From Maricaulis sp034659015 (GTDB taxonomy: Bacteria; Pseudomonadota; Alphaproteobacteria; Caulobacterales; Maricaulaceae), in contig JAYEGL010000002.1 in assembly GCA_034659015.1 (NCBI GenBank), positions 532,683 to 596,682 of the forward strand: a stretch of DNA of 64,000 nt, written 5' to 3'. Shown here piece after piece: positions 7,879-15,941 of this stretch (position 1 is its first letter; the number at the start of each line of letters is the position of its first letter). The notes beneath the pieces were generated by a model. The model ran no database searches. It saw nothing but the letters and a program-made list of their open reading frames with translations, and was not told the DNA's origin. The position numbers were made by a program, and so were the translations under genes.

Positions 7879-8624
7879 CGGTGCGTCTGGGCGTCAATAT
7901 CGACCATGTGGCGACGATCCGGAATGCGCGCGGCGGAACGCATCCCGATCCCGTGCGCGCAGCGCGCCAGGCGGCTGAAAGCGGTGCCGACGGCATCACC
8001 GCCCATCTGCGCGAAGACCGCCGGCACATCACCGACGCCGATATCGACCGGCTGATGGCGGACATCGAACTGCCGCTGAACCTGGAAATGGCGGCGACCC
8101 AGGAAATGCTGGACATCGCCCTGCGCCACAAGCCGCATGCCTGCTGCATCGTGCCGGAAAAGCGCGAGGAACGGACCACCGAGGGCGGTCTCGACGTGGC
8201 CGCCGGACACAATCACATCGCGCCCTTCGTGCGTCAGCTGGGCGAGGCCGGCATCCGCGTCTCGCTCTTCATCGAGCCGGACCCGGTGCAGATCGCCGTG
8301 GCCGAGGCCATGGGGGCCGCCGTGGTCGAGCTGCACACCGGCGCCTATTGCGAAGCCGCCCTGGCCGGCGACACGGCGGAACAGCAACGCCTCCTGGAGC
8401 GGCTGAAAGAGGCATCTGCCGCGGCACACGCCCGTGGCCTGGAAGTCCATGCCGGCCACGGCCTGACCTATGACACGGTGAAACCGGTCGCCGCCATCCC
8501 CGAGATCGCCGAGCTCAATATCGGCCACTTCCTGATCGGCGAGGCCATTTTCCGTGGCCTGCGGGAGACGGTGGAGACAATGCGCACGCTGATCGCCGAG
8601 GCGCGGGCGGAGATGGCGGGATGA
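7875..8624 (+). CDS. pdxJ: Pyridoxine 5'-phosphate synthase
   Basis: PdxJ closes the pyridine ring from 1-deoxyxylulose 5-phosphate and 3-amino-2-oxopropyl phosphate in PLP synthesis. The 249 residues form a TIM barrel starting RLGVNIDHVATIRNARGG and containing ITAHLREDRRHI, CCIVPEKREERTTEGG and NIGHFLIGEAIFRGL. The ATG at 7875 overlaps the pyrE stop by four bases. The same open frame runs further upstream inside pyrE but shows no family similarity there. The acpS start overlaps its stop by four bases. The pdxJ-acpS pairing is widespread in proteobacteria. Confidence 0.96.
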   Translation: MTVRLGVNIDHVATIRNARGGTHPDPVRAARQAAESGADGITAHLREDRRHITDADIDRLMADIELPLNLEMAATQEMLDIALRHKPHACCIVPEKREERTTEGGLDVAAGHNHIAPFVRQLGEAGIRVSLFIEPDPVQIAVAEAMGAAVVELHTGAYCEAALAGDTAEQQRLLERLKEASAAAHARGLEVHAGHGLTYDTVKPVAAIPEIAELNIGHFLIGEAIFRGLRETVETMRTLIAEARAEMAG

Positions 8625-9049
8625 TCATCGGCCTCGGCTCCGACCTGATGGATATCCGGCGTATCGAGAAGTCGCTGGACCGGTTCGGCGACCGTTTCGT
8701 GCAGCGCGTCTTCACCGAGATCGAACAGGCGAAATCGGAAGCCCGGCGCATGCGGGCGGCCAGCTATGCCAAGCGTTTCGCGGCCAAGGAGGCCGGCGCC
8801 AAGGCGCTGGGCACGGGCATCGCCCGCGGTGTCTCCTGGAAGGAGATCGGCGTGATCAATGTGCCCGGCGGCAAGCCGACCCTGGAATTCCAGGGCCGGG
8901 CGCTGGAGCGCCTGCGGATGCTGACCCCGGAGGGCATGGAGGCCCATGCCCATATCACCATCACCGACGATCATCCCTGGGCCCAGGCCTTCGTGGTGAT
9001 CGAGGCGCGCCCGCTGGGCCATCATCTGGACGGGATGCTTCATGGCTGA
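8621..9049 (+). CDS. acpS: Holo-[acyl-carrier-protein] synthase
   Basis: AcpS attaches 4'-phosphopantetheine from CoA to acyl carrier protein. The 142-residue product has the magnesium-binding aspartate D8 in GLGSDLMDIRRIE and the second motif AKRFAAKEAGAKALGTG. Its start overlaps pdxJ (ATGA) and its last eight bases overlap rnc. In many alphaproteobacteria a signal peptidase gene (lepB) lies between acpS and rnc. It is absent here. Confidence 0.95.
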   Translation: MIIGLGSDLMDIRRIEKSLDRFGDRFVQRVFTEIEQAKSEARRMRAASYAKRFAAKEAGAKALGTGIARGVSWKEIGVINVPGGKPTLEFQGRALERLRMLTPEGMEAHAHITITDDHPWAQAFVVIEARPLGHHLDGMLHG

Positions 9050-9728
9050 TGCGGTGACCGAACTGGAAGCGCGCATCGGCTACACCTTCAAGGACAAGAG
9101 CCTGATCGACCGCGCCCTGACCCATGCCAGCTATGGCGACGGCCGCAAGGGCGTGCGCTCCTATGAGCGGCTGGAATTCCTGGGCGACCGCGTACTGGGC
9201 CTGATGACGGCGGAAGCCCTGTTCCGGCTGTTCGACAATGCCAAGGAAGGCGCCCTGGCGCCGCGCCTCAACGCGCTGGTCAACAAGGTCGCCTGCGCCG
9301 AGGTGGCCCGCGAGGTTGCGCTGGGCGAGGCTCTGAAAATGGGCCGTTCGGAAGAACGTGGCGGCGGGCGCGACAAGACGTCCATTCTGGGCGATGCCTG
9401 CGAGGCGCTGATCGCGGCGCTCTATCTCGATGGCGGACGTCCTGCCGCCCAGGCCTTCTACGACCGTTTCTGGGGCCCGCGCATCGAGGCGCTGCGGGCC
9501 AAGCCGGAAAACCCCAAATCCGCCCTGCAGGAATGGGCGGCCCGTACCGGACGCGGCGTACCGCGCTATCAGCTCACCGAACGCTCCGGGCCGGATCACC
9601 GACCCATCTTTACCGTCGAAGTCACCGTGACGCCGCTCGATCCGGCGATCGGCGAGGGCGGGTCCAAACAGGCGGCCGAACGGGCCGCGGCCACGGCGCT
9701 TCTCCAACGCGAAGGACAGCATGTCTGA
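9042..9728 (+). CDS. rnc: Ribonuclease III
   Basis: RNase III cleaves double-stranded RNA in rRNA processing and regulatory RNA decay. The 228-residue protein has the catalytic signature YERLEFLGDRVLGL (about residues 41-54) and a second acidic site GDACEALIAALYLDGG (about 113-128), followed by a C-terminal dsRNA-binding domain from about residue 155 (PKSALQEWAARTGRG to SKQAAERAAATALL). It overlaps acpS by eight bases and era by eight bases. The rnc-era pair is conserved in many proteobacteria. Confidence 0.97.
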   Translation: MADAVTELEARIGYTFKDKSLIDRALTHASYGDGRKGVRSYERLEFLGDRVLGLMTAEALFRLFDNAKEGALAPRLNALVNKVACAEVAREVALGEALKMGRSEERGGGRDKTSILGDACEALIAALYLDGGRPAAQAFYDRFWGPRIEALRAKPENPKSALQEWAARTGRGVPRYQLTERSGPDHRPIFTVEVTVTPLDPAIGEGGSKQAAERAAATALLQREGQHV

Positions 9729-10668
9729 CACCCCAACCCCGCGCTGCGGCTTCGTCGCCGTCATCGGATCTCCGAATGCCGGCAAGTCGACCCTGGTCAA
9801 CGCCTTGGTCGGCGAGAAGGTCTCCATCGTCACCCACAAGGTCCAGACGACCCGTTTCGCCGTGCGCGGCGTCGCGCTGGAGGGGGCGAGCCAGATCGTG
9901 CTGGTTGACACGCCGGGCGTCTTCGCGCCCAAGCGTCGTCTGGACAAGTCGATGGTCGCCGCCGCCTGGTCCGGCGCCGAGGATGCCGACGCCATCGTCC
10001 ATGTCGTCGATGCCGGCGCCCGGGCGCGGATGGAACATGGCGGTGCCAAGAGCGGCGACAAGCGCATGGTCGAGGACGACCAGCGCGTGATCGAGGGCCT
10101 GCAGCGATCAGGCCGCAAGGCGATCCTGGCGCTCAACAAGATCGACATGATCGATCGCGACCATCTTCTGGCCATGTCGCAGGCACTATTTGAAACCGGG
10201 GTTTATTCCGATGTCTTCATGATTTCCGCGAAGACGGGGTCTGGCGTCAAACAGCTCAAGGCCTTCCTTGCGGCGCTGATGCCGGAAGGCGTCTGGCATT
10301 ATCCGGAGGACCAGGTCGCGGACCTGCCGTCGCGCCTTCTCGCAGCCGAGATCACCCGCGAGAAAGTCTATCTCCGCCTGCACGAGGAGCTGCCCTACGC
10401 CTCGATGGTCGAGACCGAGGTCTGGAAAAAGCTGCGCGACGGTTCGATCCGGGTGGAACAGTCGATCATCGTCGAGCGCGACACCCAGAAGCCGATCGTG
10501 CTGGGCAAGGGCGGCAGCGCCGTCAAGGCGATCGGCGAGGCGGCCCGCAAGGAGATGGAGGCCGTGCTGGGCTGCAAGGTCCACCTCTTTCTCAATGTGA
10601 AGGTCGATCCGAAATGGATGGCGCGCCGGTCGCACTACAAGGATGTCGGACTGGATTTTGACGTGTAG
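9721..10668 (+). CDS. era: GTPase Era
   Basis: Era binds the 3' end of 16S rRNA and acts in small-subunit maturation. The 315-residue product has the GTPase motifs GSPNAGKST (G1), DTPG (G3) and NKIDMID (G4), then a C-terminal KH domain with VLGKGGSAVKAIGEAARKEM. The start codon overlaps the end of rnc by eight bases. A ~149-bp palindromic repeat element separates it from recO. Confidence 0.97.
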   Translation: MSDTPTPRCGFVAVIGSPNAGKSTLVNALVGEKVSIVTHKVQTTRFAVRGVALEGASQIVLVDTPGVFAPKRRLDKSMVAAAWSGAEDADAIVHVVDAGARARMEHGGAKSGDKRMVEDDQRVIEGLQRSGRKAILALNKIDMIDRDHLLAMSQALFETGVYSDVFMISAKTGSGVKQLKAFLAALMPEGVWHYPEDQVADLPSRLLAAEITREKVYLRLHEELPYASMVETEVWKKLRDGSIRVEQSIIVERDTQKPIVLGKGGSAVKAIGEAARKEMEAVLGCKVHLFLNVKVDPKWMARRSHYKDVGLDFDV

Positions 10669-10673
10669 GTACC

Positions 10674-10822
10674 ATCCTGCCCCTTGATGGGGCAGGGGGA
10701 CCGCCGCGAAGCGGGGGTGGATGGGGTGGGGGCGAGGTATCGGCTAGCTATCCGCCATCGGGATTCACCCCTTCCGACCCGAGGCTTTGCCTCGGCCCAC
10801 CTTCCCCATCAAGGGGAAGGAT
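10674..10822 (+). repeat. Intergenic palindromic repeat, copy A
   Basis: About 149 bp bounded by 19-bp inverted ends with one mismatch: ATCCTGCCCCTTGATGGGG on the left and its near complement at 10804-10822. Inside are a G-rich run (GGGGTGGGGGCGAGGT), the phrase GGGATTCACCCCTTCC and a small hairpin CCGAGGCTTTGCCTCGG. Two more copies occur at about 15782 and 18501 in the same orientation, all intergenic. It lies in the 207-bp gap between era and recO. Confidence 0.85.
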
Positions 10823-10875
10823 GTTTTTCCTGCGCTTTTCGAGACGACTTTTGAGACTCGCGGCATAACCACCCC

Positions 10876-11604
10876 ATGGAATGGCGTGACAAGGGCATCG
10901 TGCTCACCGTGCGGCCGCATGGCGAGACGAGTGCCATCGTGGAAATCCTGACCGAGGCGCAGGGCCGGCATGCCGGCCTTGTGAAAGGTGCGCGCTCGCG
11001 GGCGATGCGCCCCATCCTGCAGCCGGGCAATACGGTCACGGTCACCTGGCGGGCGCGCCTGGCCGATCATCTGGGCATGTTCCAGATCGAGGCGGACCAT
11101 CTCGGCGCCGGCGCCGTGATGGACGACCGGGTGGCGCTGGCCGGGCTCAATTCGGCGTGCGCCCTGGCCGTGATGGCGCTGCCGGAGCGCGAAGCGCATC
11201 CGGCCGTGCACGAGGGCTTCGAACTCCTGCTTGCAGCGTTCGAGAATGACGATATCTGGCCGGCGCTCTATGTGCGCTGGGAGGCGGGGTTGCTGTCCGA
11301 TCTGGGCTATGGCCTCGATCTGAACAAATGCGCCGTGACCGGCGAGACCGAGGATCTGTCCCATGTCTCGCCGCGCACCGGCCGCGCCGTGTGCCGCGAG
11401 GAGGCCGCGCCCTATGAGGCCAAGCTGCTGGAACTGCCCGGTTTCATGCGCGGGTCCGGCGAGATTGCCGCGGGCGATATCGCCCGCGGGCTGGACCTGA
11501 CCGGCTATTTCCTGGAACGCCGCGTGCTCTGGCCGGTCGACAGGCAATTGCCCGAAGCGCGGGCGCGGCTGATTGCCGAGCTGGAACGGATCGGGCGGCT
11601 CTAG
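10876..11604 (+). CDS. recO: DNA repair protein RecO
   Basis: RecO works with RecF and RecR to load RecA at gaps and anneals SSB-coated DNA. The 242-residue product begins with the family pattern EWRDKGIVLTVRPHGE and KGARSRAMRPILQPGN (N-terminal OB fold), with a helical C-terminal domain. CAVTGETEDLSHVSPRTGRAVC is the region of the zinc-site cysteines in other RecO proteins. Only two cysteines remain here, so zinc binding is doubtful. The start ATG is clear. The stop overlaps the convergent MarR gene by four bases. Confidence 0.95.
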   Translation: MEWRDKGIVLTVRPHGETSAIVEILTEAQGRHAGLVKGARSRAMRPILQPGNTVTVTWRARLADHLGMFQIEADHLGAGAVMDDRVALAGLNSACALAVMALPEREAHPAVHEGFELLLAAFENDDIWPALYVRWEAGLLSDLGYGLDLNKCAVTGETEDLSHVSPRTGRAVCREEAAPYEAKLLELPGFMRGSGEIAAGDIARGLDLTGYFLERRVLWPVDRQLPEARARLIAELERIGRL

Positions 11605-12023
11605 ATCCGGTCGAGTTTTCGGACGAGGTCACCGGCATCGGGCTCGTTCAGCTTGCCCAGCGCGTCGTCGAGCGCGGGGCCGTAGACCGTCCACATGCGG
11701 GTCCGCGTCCTGCGGCCGCCATCCGTCAGGACGACACGCTGACCGCGGCCGTCGTCGGGACAGCGGGTCTTGTCGACGAGGCCTGCTGCCGCCATCCGGG
11801 TCAGTAAGCGGGACAGATTATGCTGAGGCATCAGGAGGCGGGCTTCCAGCTCGACCGGGCGCAGGCAGCAATCGGGCGCCTTCTCCAGCTCCCAGAGCAC
11901 ATCATACCAGCTCAGCTGCGGAAGACCCGCGGCCTTCAACGCGCCCTCTATCGCGTCGGACAGTCGTTTCTGCGCCCTGTTGATGGCGATCCACGCCTGG
12001 TGGCGGGCCTTCGTTTCAGACAT
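11601..12023 (-). CDS. MarR family transcriptional regulator
   Basis: A 140-residue winged-helix repressor. The recognition region is LMPQHNLSRLLTRMAAAGLV (about residues 66-85), followed by the wing CPDDGRGQRVVLTDGG. It is divergent from a glutathione S-transferase gene. The 72-bp gap between them holds two near-identical palindromes ATGCAYYTGCAT, most likely its operators. The arrangement suggests autoregulation and control of the transferase in response to an electrophile or phenolic compound. The ligand is unknown. Confidence 0.93.
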   Translation of the reverse strand: MSETKARHQAWIAINRAQKRLSDAIEGALKAAGLPQLSWYDVLWELEKAPDCCLRPVELEARLLMPQHNLSRLLTRMAAAGLVDKTRCPDDGRGQRVVLTDGGRRTRTRMWTVYGPALDDALGKLNEPDAGDLVRKLDRI

Positions 12024-12033
12024 TTCTTATTCC

Positions 12034-12045
12034 ATGCACTTGCAT
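12034..12045. promoter_or_regulatory. Probable MarR operator 1
   Basis: The palindrome ATGCACTTGCAT lies 11 bp upstream of the MarR start codon. It matches the second site at 12070-12081 in 10 of 12 positions, with identical ATGCA/TGCAT arms. Confidence 0.7.
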
Positions 12046-12069
12046 ATAAAACATCGCTCCCCATTTTCC

Positions 12070-12081
12070 ATGCATCTGCAT
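12070..12081. promoter_or_regulatory. Probable MarR operator 2
   Basis: The palindrome ATGCATCTGCAT lies 14 bp upstream of the glutathione S-transferase start codon and 36 bp centre to centre from operator 1. Each divergent gene therefore has its own site. Confidence 0.7.
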
Positions 12082-12095
12082 GAAAGGGAAGCCTA

Positions 12096-12785
12096 ATGCC
12101 TGCCGACGCACCGAAGCTCCGCCTGATCAGTCACCATCTCTGCCCCTACGCCCAGCGTGCCGCGATCGCTCTTGCCGAGAAGGGCGTGGCCTATACCCGG
12201 ATCAATATCGATCTGGCCGACAAGCCGGACTGGTTCCTGGCCCTGTCGCCGCTGGGCAAAGTGCCGGTGCTCGAAGTGGACGGGCGGCCAATCTTCGAAT
12301 CCGGCGTGATCCTGGAATATCTCGACGAGGTTTTTGCGCCGCGCCTGCATCCCGAAGATGCACTGGAACGCGCCCGGCACCGGTCCTGGATCGAGTTCGG
12401 ATCGGCGCAGCTGGATCTGGTCGCCGGGCTCTACAACGCGCCGGACCGCGCGGCTTTCCAGGACAAGGCGGATGCGCTGCACCTGCGCTTTGCCCGTCTG
12501 GAAGGCGCGCTGGGCGAAGGGCCGTATTTCGCCGGCCGGGACTTCTCGCTGGTGGATGCGGTCTACGGACCGCTCTTTCGCTATTTCGACACGTTCGATG
12601 CCATTGGCGACTTCGGCATCCTGACGGGGCTGGACCGCCTGCAGGCCTGGCGCGCGGCGCTGGCGGAGCGGCCGTCCATCGCCGGCGCCGTGGCGGCCGA
12701 CTATCCGGAACGGCTCAGGGCCTTTCTGCACCGGCGGGACAGTTATCTCACGACCCTGCTATCCGCGGCGTCCCAGCCGGCCTGA
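12096..12785 (+). CDS. Glutathione S-transferase family protein
   Basis: A 229-residue glutathione transferase with an N-terminal thioredoxin-like domain and an all-helical C-terminal domain. HHLCPYAQRAAIAL (about residues 13-26) places a cysteine where omega- and beta-like enzymes have the catalytic Cys. GKVPVLEVDGRPIFESGVILEYL (about 53-75) is the cis-Pro and glutathione-binding region. It probably conjugates or reduces electrophiles. It is divergent from a MarR regulator whose operators flank its promoter, so it is likely derepressed by a substrate. Confidence 0.92.
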   Translation: MPADAPKLRLISHHLCPYAQRAAIALAEKGVAYTRINIDLADKPDWFLALSPLGKVPVLEVDGRPIFESGVILEYLDEVFAPRLHPEDALERARHRSWIEFGSAQLDLVAGLYNAPDRAAFQDKADALHLRFARLEGALGEGPYFAGRDFSLVDAVYGPLFRYFDTFDAIGDFGILTGLDRLQAWRAALAERPSIAGAVAADYPERLRAFLHRRDSYLTTLLSAASQPA

Positions 12786-12810
12786 GCGGCCTTCCACAGC
12801 TAATCCTGCG

Positions 12811-12832
12811 CCCTGCACCTGCTGGTGCAGGG
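12811..12832. other. Perfect 9-bp stem hairpin upstream of parC
   Basis: CCCTGCACC, loop TGCT, GGTGCAGGG. It is not followed by a T-run. It could be a transcription end signal for the transferase gene or a structure in the parC leader. It lies 44 bp upstream of the parC start codon. Confidence 0.5.
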
Positions 12833-12876
12833 GGATCGGCTATACTGGGCTTTCGACGAATCAGAAGGCGTAAGGC

Positions 12877-15153
12877 ATGGGCGATCATTTCGATCCCGAC
12901 GGCGGGCACATAATCGAGGAACCGTTCGAGGAGGCGCTGTCGCGGCGCTATCTCGCCTACGCGCTTTCCACGATCACCCAGCGGGCCCTGCCGGATGCGC
13001 GCGACGGGCTGAAGCCGGTGCACCGGCGCCTGCTCTACGCCATGCGCGAGCTGAAGCTGAACCCGGACCAGGCGTTCAAGAAGTCGGCCCGCGTGGTCGG
13101 CGACGTGATCGGTAAATACCACCCGCACGGCGACCAGGCCGTCTATGACGCGCTGGTGCGTCTCGCCCAGGACTTCGCCTCGCGCTATCCGCTGGTCGAG
13201 GGGCAGGGCAATTTCGGCAATATCGACGGCGATGGCGCGGCCGCCATGCGTTACACCGAGGCGCGCCTGACCAAGGCCGCCGAGCTGCTGCTGCGCGATA
13301 TCGAGCACGGCACGGTGGATTTCGAGGAGACCTATGACGGCTCGGAAAACGAGCCGCTGGTCCTGCCCGGCGCCTTCCCGAACCTGCTCGCCAACGGCTC
13401 GACGGGCATCGCCGTGGGCATGGCGACCTCCATCCCGCCGCACAATGTCGCCGAGATCTGCGCCGCGGCGCAGGCCCTGATCGCCAATCCGGACACCGAG
13501 ACCGACGCGCTCCTGAAACATGTGAAGGGGCCGGACTTCCCGACAGGCGGCACGATCGTGGAAGGCCCCGCGGCGATCCGCGAGGCCTACGAGACCGGCC
13601 GCGGCGGGTTCCGCGTGCGGGCGAAATGGGAGAAGGAAGACCTCGGCCGCGGCATGTGGCGCGTCGTGGTGACCGAGATCCCCTACCTGGTGCAGAAGTC
13701 CAAACTGGTCGAGCGCATCGCCCATCTGATGGACGCCAAGAAGCTCCCCCTGCTGGACGATATCCTGGACGAGAGTGCCGAGGATATCCGCCTGGTGCTG
13801 GAGCCCAAGTCCAAGCTGGTCGATCCGGACATGCTGATGGAGTCGGTGTTCAAACTCACCGATCTGGAAACGCGCATCTCGCTCAACATGAATGTGCTCG
13901 ATCCGACGGGCACGCCGCGGGTGATCGGGCTGCGCGAAGCGCTGCAGATCTGGCTGGAGCACCGCCGCGAAGTCGCCGTGCGCCGGGCCGAGACACGCCT
14001 GGCCAAGGTGGAGGACCGGCTGGAAGTGCTGGCCGGCTATCTCATCGTCTATGCCGATCTGGACGAGGTGATCCGCATCATCCGTTTCGAGGACGAGCCC
14101 AAGGCCAAGCTGATCGAGACATTCGAACTGACCGAACGCCAGGCCGAGGCGATCCTCAACATGCGCCTGCGCGCCCTGCGCAAGCTGGAAGAGCTGGAAA
14201 TCCGCAAGGAAGACAAGGCACTCCGGGCAGAACGCAAGGAGCTCAAGGAACTTATCGGCTCGGCGGAGAAGCAGTGGCAGAAGGTGGGCGACGAGATCGC
14301 CGAGGTCGCCGACTACTACGCGCAATCCACGCCGCTGGGCCGGCGGCGCACCGATTTCGGCGAAGCGCCGGACATTGCCGGCGATGCGCCGATCGAGGCC
14401 TTCGTGGTGCGCGAGCCGATCACGGCCGTGCTCTCCGAGCGGGGCTGGGTGCGGGCGCTGAAGGGGCATATCAACGACGTCACCGAGCTGAAATTCAAGG
14501 AGGGCGACCGCTCCGCCTTCGCCGTGAAGTGCGAGACGACGGACAAGCTGCTCATGTTCGCAACCGACGGGCGGTTCTATACGCTGGAAGCCTCCAAGCT
14601 TCCCGGCGGGCGCGGCCATGGCGAGCCCGTGCGTCTGCATGTCGATCTGCCCGAGGATGCCGCCCCGATCGGCCTGTTCAAATACGATCCGGAGCGCACG
14701 CTGCTGGTGGCCTCGACGGGCAATACCGGTTTCCGCATCCAGGAAAAGGACTGTGTCGCCATGAAGAAGGGCGGCAAGCAGATCCTCAACGTCATGGAAG
14801 GCGATGAGGCGCTGCTGTGCATCCCGGCCATGGGCGACATGTGCGCCCTGATCGGCGAGAACAAGAAACTGCTCGTCTTCCCGCTCGAGGAAATCCCGGT
14901 GATGAGCCGCGGCAAGGGCGTGCGCCTGATGGGCGGCAAGGGCGCCAAACTGGCCGATGCCACGACCTTCGCGGCAGAGGAGGGGCTGACCTGGCTCGAC
15001 GGGGCCGGCCGGCGCTTCAACCTGGAAGACTGGGAGCTGTGGACCGCCAAGCGGGCCCAGGCCGGCCGGATGGCGCCGCGCGGCTTCCCGCGTTCGCTCC
15101 GCTTTGCTCCGCGCGGCTCGGAATTCCTCGCTTCACAGGCGAAGGCGGAATAG
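12877..15153 (+). CDS. parC: DNA topoisomerase IV subunit A
   Basis: The breakage-rejoining subunit of topoisomerase IV, which decatenates daughter chromosomes. The 758-residue product has the catalytic tyrosine Y126 in AAAMRYTEARLTK, the quinolone-pocket region RVVGDVIGKYHPHGDQAVYD (about residues 72-91), and a C-terminal beta-pinwheel domain from about residue 500. The motif around YAMRELKLNPDQAFKKSARVVG and the lack of a clear GyrA box favour ParC over GyrA. Position next to recO agrees with related genomes. Confidence 0.95.
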   Translation: MGDHFDPDGGHIIEEPFEEALSRRYLAYALSTITQRALPDARDGLKPVHRRLLYAMRELKLNPDQAFKKSARVVGDVIGKYHPHGDQAVYDALVRLAQDFASRYPLVEGQGNFGNIDGDGAAAMRYTEARLTKAAELLLRDIEHGTVDFEETYDGSENEPLVLPGAFPNLLANGSTGIAVGMATSIPPHNVAEICAAAQALIANPDTETDALLKHVKGPDFPTGGTIVEGPAAIREAYETGRGGFRVRAKWEKEDLGRGMWRVVVTEIPYLVQKSKLVERIAHLMDAKKLPLLDDILDESAEDIRLVLEPKSKLVDPDMLMESVFKLTDLETRISLNMNVLDPTGTPRVIGLREALQIWLEHRREVAVRRAETRLAKVEDRLEVLAGYLIVYADLDEVIRIIRFEDEPKAKLIETFELTERQAEAILNMRLRALRKLEELEIRKEDKALRAERKELKELIGSAEKQWQKVGDEIAEVADYYAQSTPLGRRRTDFGEAPDIAGDAPIEAFVVREPITAVLSERGWVRALKGHINDVTELKFKEGDRSAFAVKCETTDKLLMFATDGRFYTLEASKLPGGRGHGEPVRLHVDLPEDAAPIGLFKYDPERTLLVASTGNTGFRIQEKDCVAMKKGGKQILNVMEGDEALLCIPAMGDMCALIGENKKLLVFPLEEIPVMSRGKGVRLMGGKGAKLADATTFAAEEGLTWLDGAGRRFNLEDWELWTAKRAQAGRMAPRGFPRSLRFAPRGSEFLASQAKAE

Positions 15154-15199
15154 GTAAGTCTCGTAAAACACACATCGTCCTTCTCACGGGAGACACGTC

Positions 15200-15751
15200 A
15201 TGGACGCCGGTATCATTCTTCTGATCCTTGTGATCGCGATCGGGATCTTCCTGGTCATGGTCTACAACCGGCTCGTCGCGCTTCGGCAGACGTGCAACCA
15301 GGCCTGGGGCGATATCGACGTCCAGCTGAAACAGCGCCACGACCTCGTCCCCAATCTCGTGGAGACGGTGAAGGGCTACGCCTCCCACGAGAAGGAGACG
15401 CTGGAAAACGTCACCAAGGCGCGCCAGCAGGCGATCGATGCGGATTCGCTGAAGGGCCTGGCCGAGGCGGAGAACATGCTCTCCGGCGCCCTGCGCCAGC
15501 TTTTCGCCCTGTCGGAAAGCTATCCGGACCTCAAGGCGAACCAGAACTTCCTGTCGCTGCAGACCGAGCTGGCCGATCTGGAAAACAAGATCGCGGCGGC
15601 CCGCCGCTTCTTCAACAATACGGTCAACGAGTACAACACGGCGACCGAGCAATTCCCCGCGGTGGTGATCGCCAACTCGATGGGCTTCCAGCAGCGCGAA
15701 TACTTCGAAGTCGGCGAAACCGAACGGGCCGCCCCGAAGGTGCAGTTCTAG
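15200..15751 (+). CDS. LemA family protein
   Basis: A 183-residue membrane-anchored protein with one N-terminal transmembrane helix (about residues 4-22) and an extended helical domain containing the family patterns QRHDLVPNLVETVKGYASHE and NTVNEYNTATEQFP. A GGGAGA Shine-Dalgarno precedes the ATG. LemA genes commonly neighbour M48-family proteases, as here with the HtpX-like gene downstream. The biochemical role is unknown; links to envelope stress have been proposed. Confidence 0.94.
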   Translation: MDAGIILLILVIAIGIFLVMVYNRLVALRQTCNQAWGDIDVQLKQRHDLVPNLVETVKGYASHEKETLENVTKARQQAIDADSLKGLAEAENMLSGALRQLFALSESYPDLKANQNFLSLQTELADLENKIAAARRFFNNTVNEYNTATEQFPAVVIANSMGFQQREYFEVGETERAAPKVQF

Positions 15752-15781
15752 GGCGATGCTTGTCCGGGTTCTGGCCATTCC

Positions 15782-15924
15782 GTCCTCGCCCTTGATGGGC
15801 GAGGGGGACCGCTGCGCAGCAGCGGTGGAGTGGGTGGGAGCGAGGTCTCGGCCGGTTTGTTCACACCGGGATTCACCCCTTCCACCCGGCTTCGCCGGGC
15901 ACCTTCCCCATCAAGGGGAAGGAT
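15782..15924 (+). repeat. Intergenic palindromic repeat, copy B
   Basis: Second copy of the element at 10674. It begins CTCGCCCTTGATGGGCGAG and ends CCCCATCAAGGGGAAGGAT, with the internal phrase GGGATTCACCCCTTCC and hairpin CCCGGCTTCGCCGGG. It lies between lemA and the M48 protease gene. The proposed htpX leader would have to read through it. Confidence 0.85.
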
Positions 15925-15941
15925 AAGCTGGGGCGTGCGCC

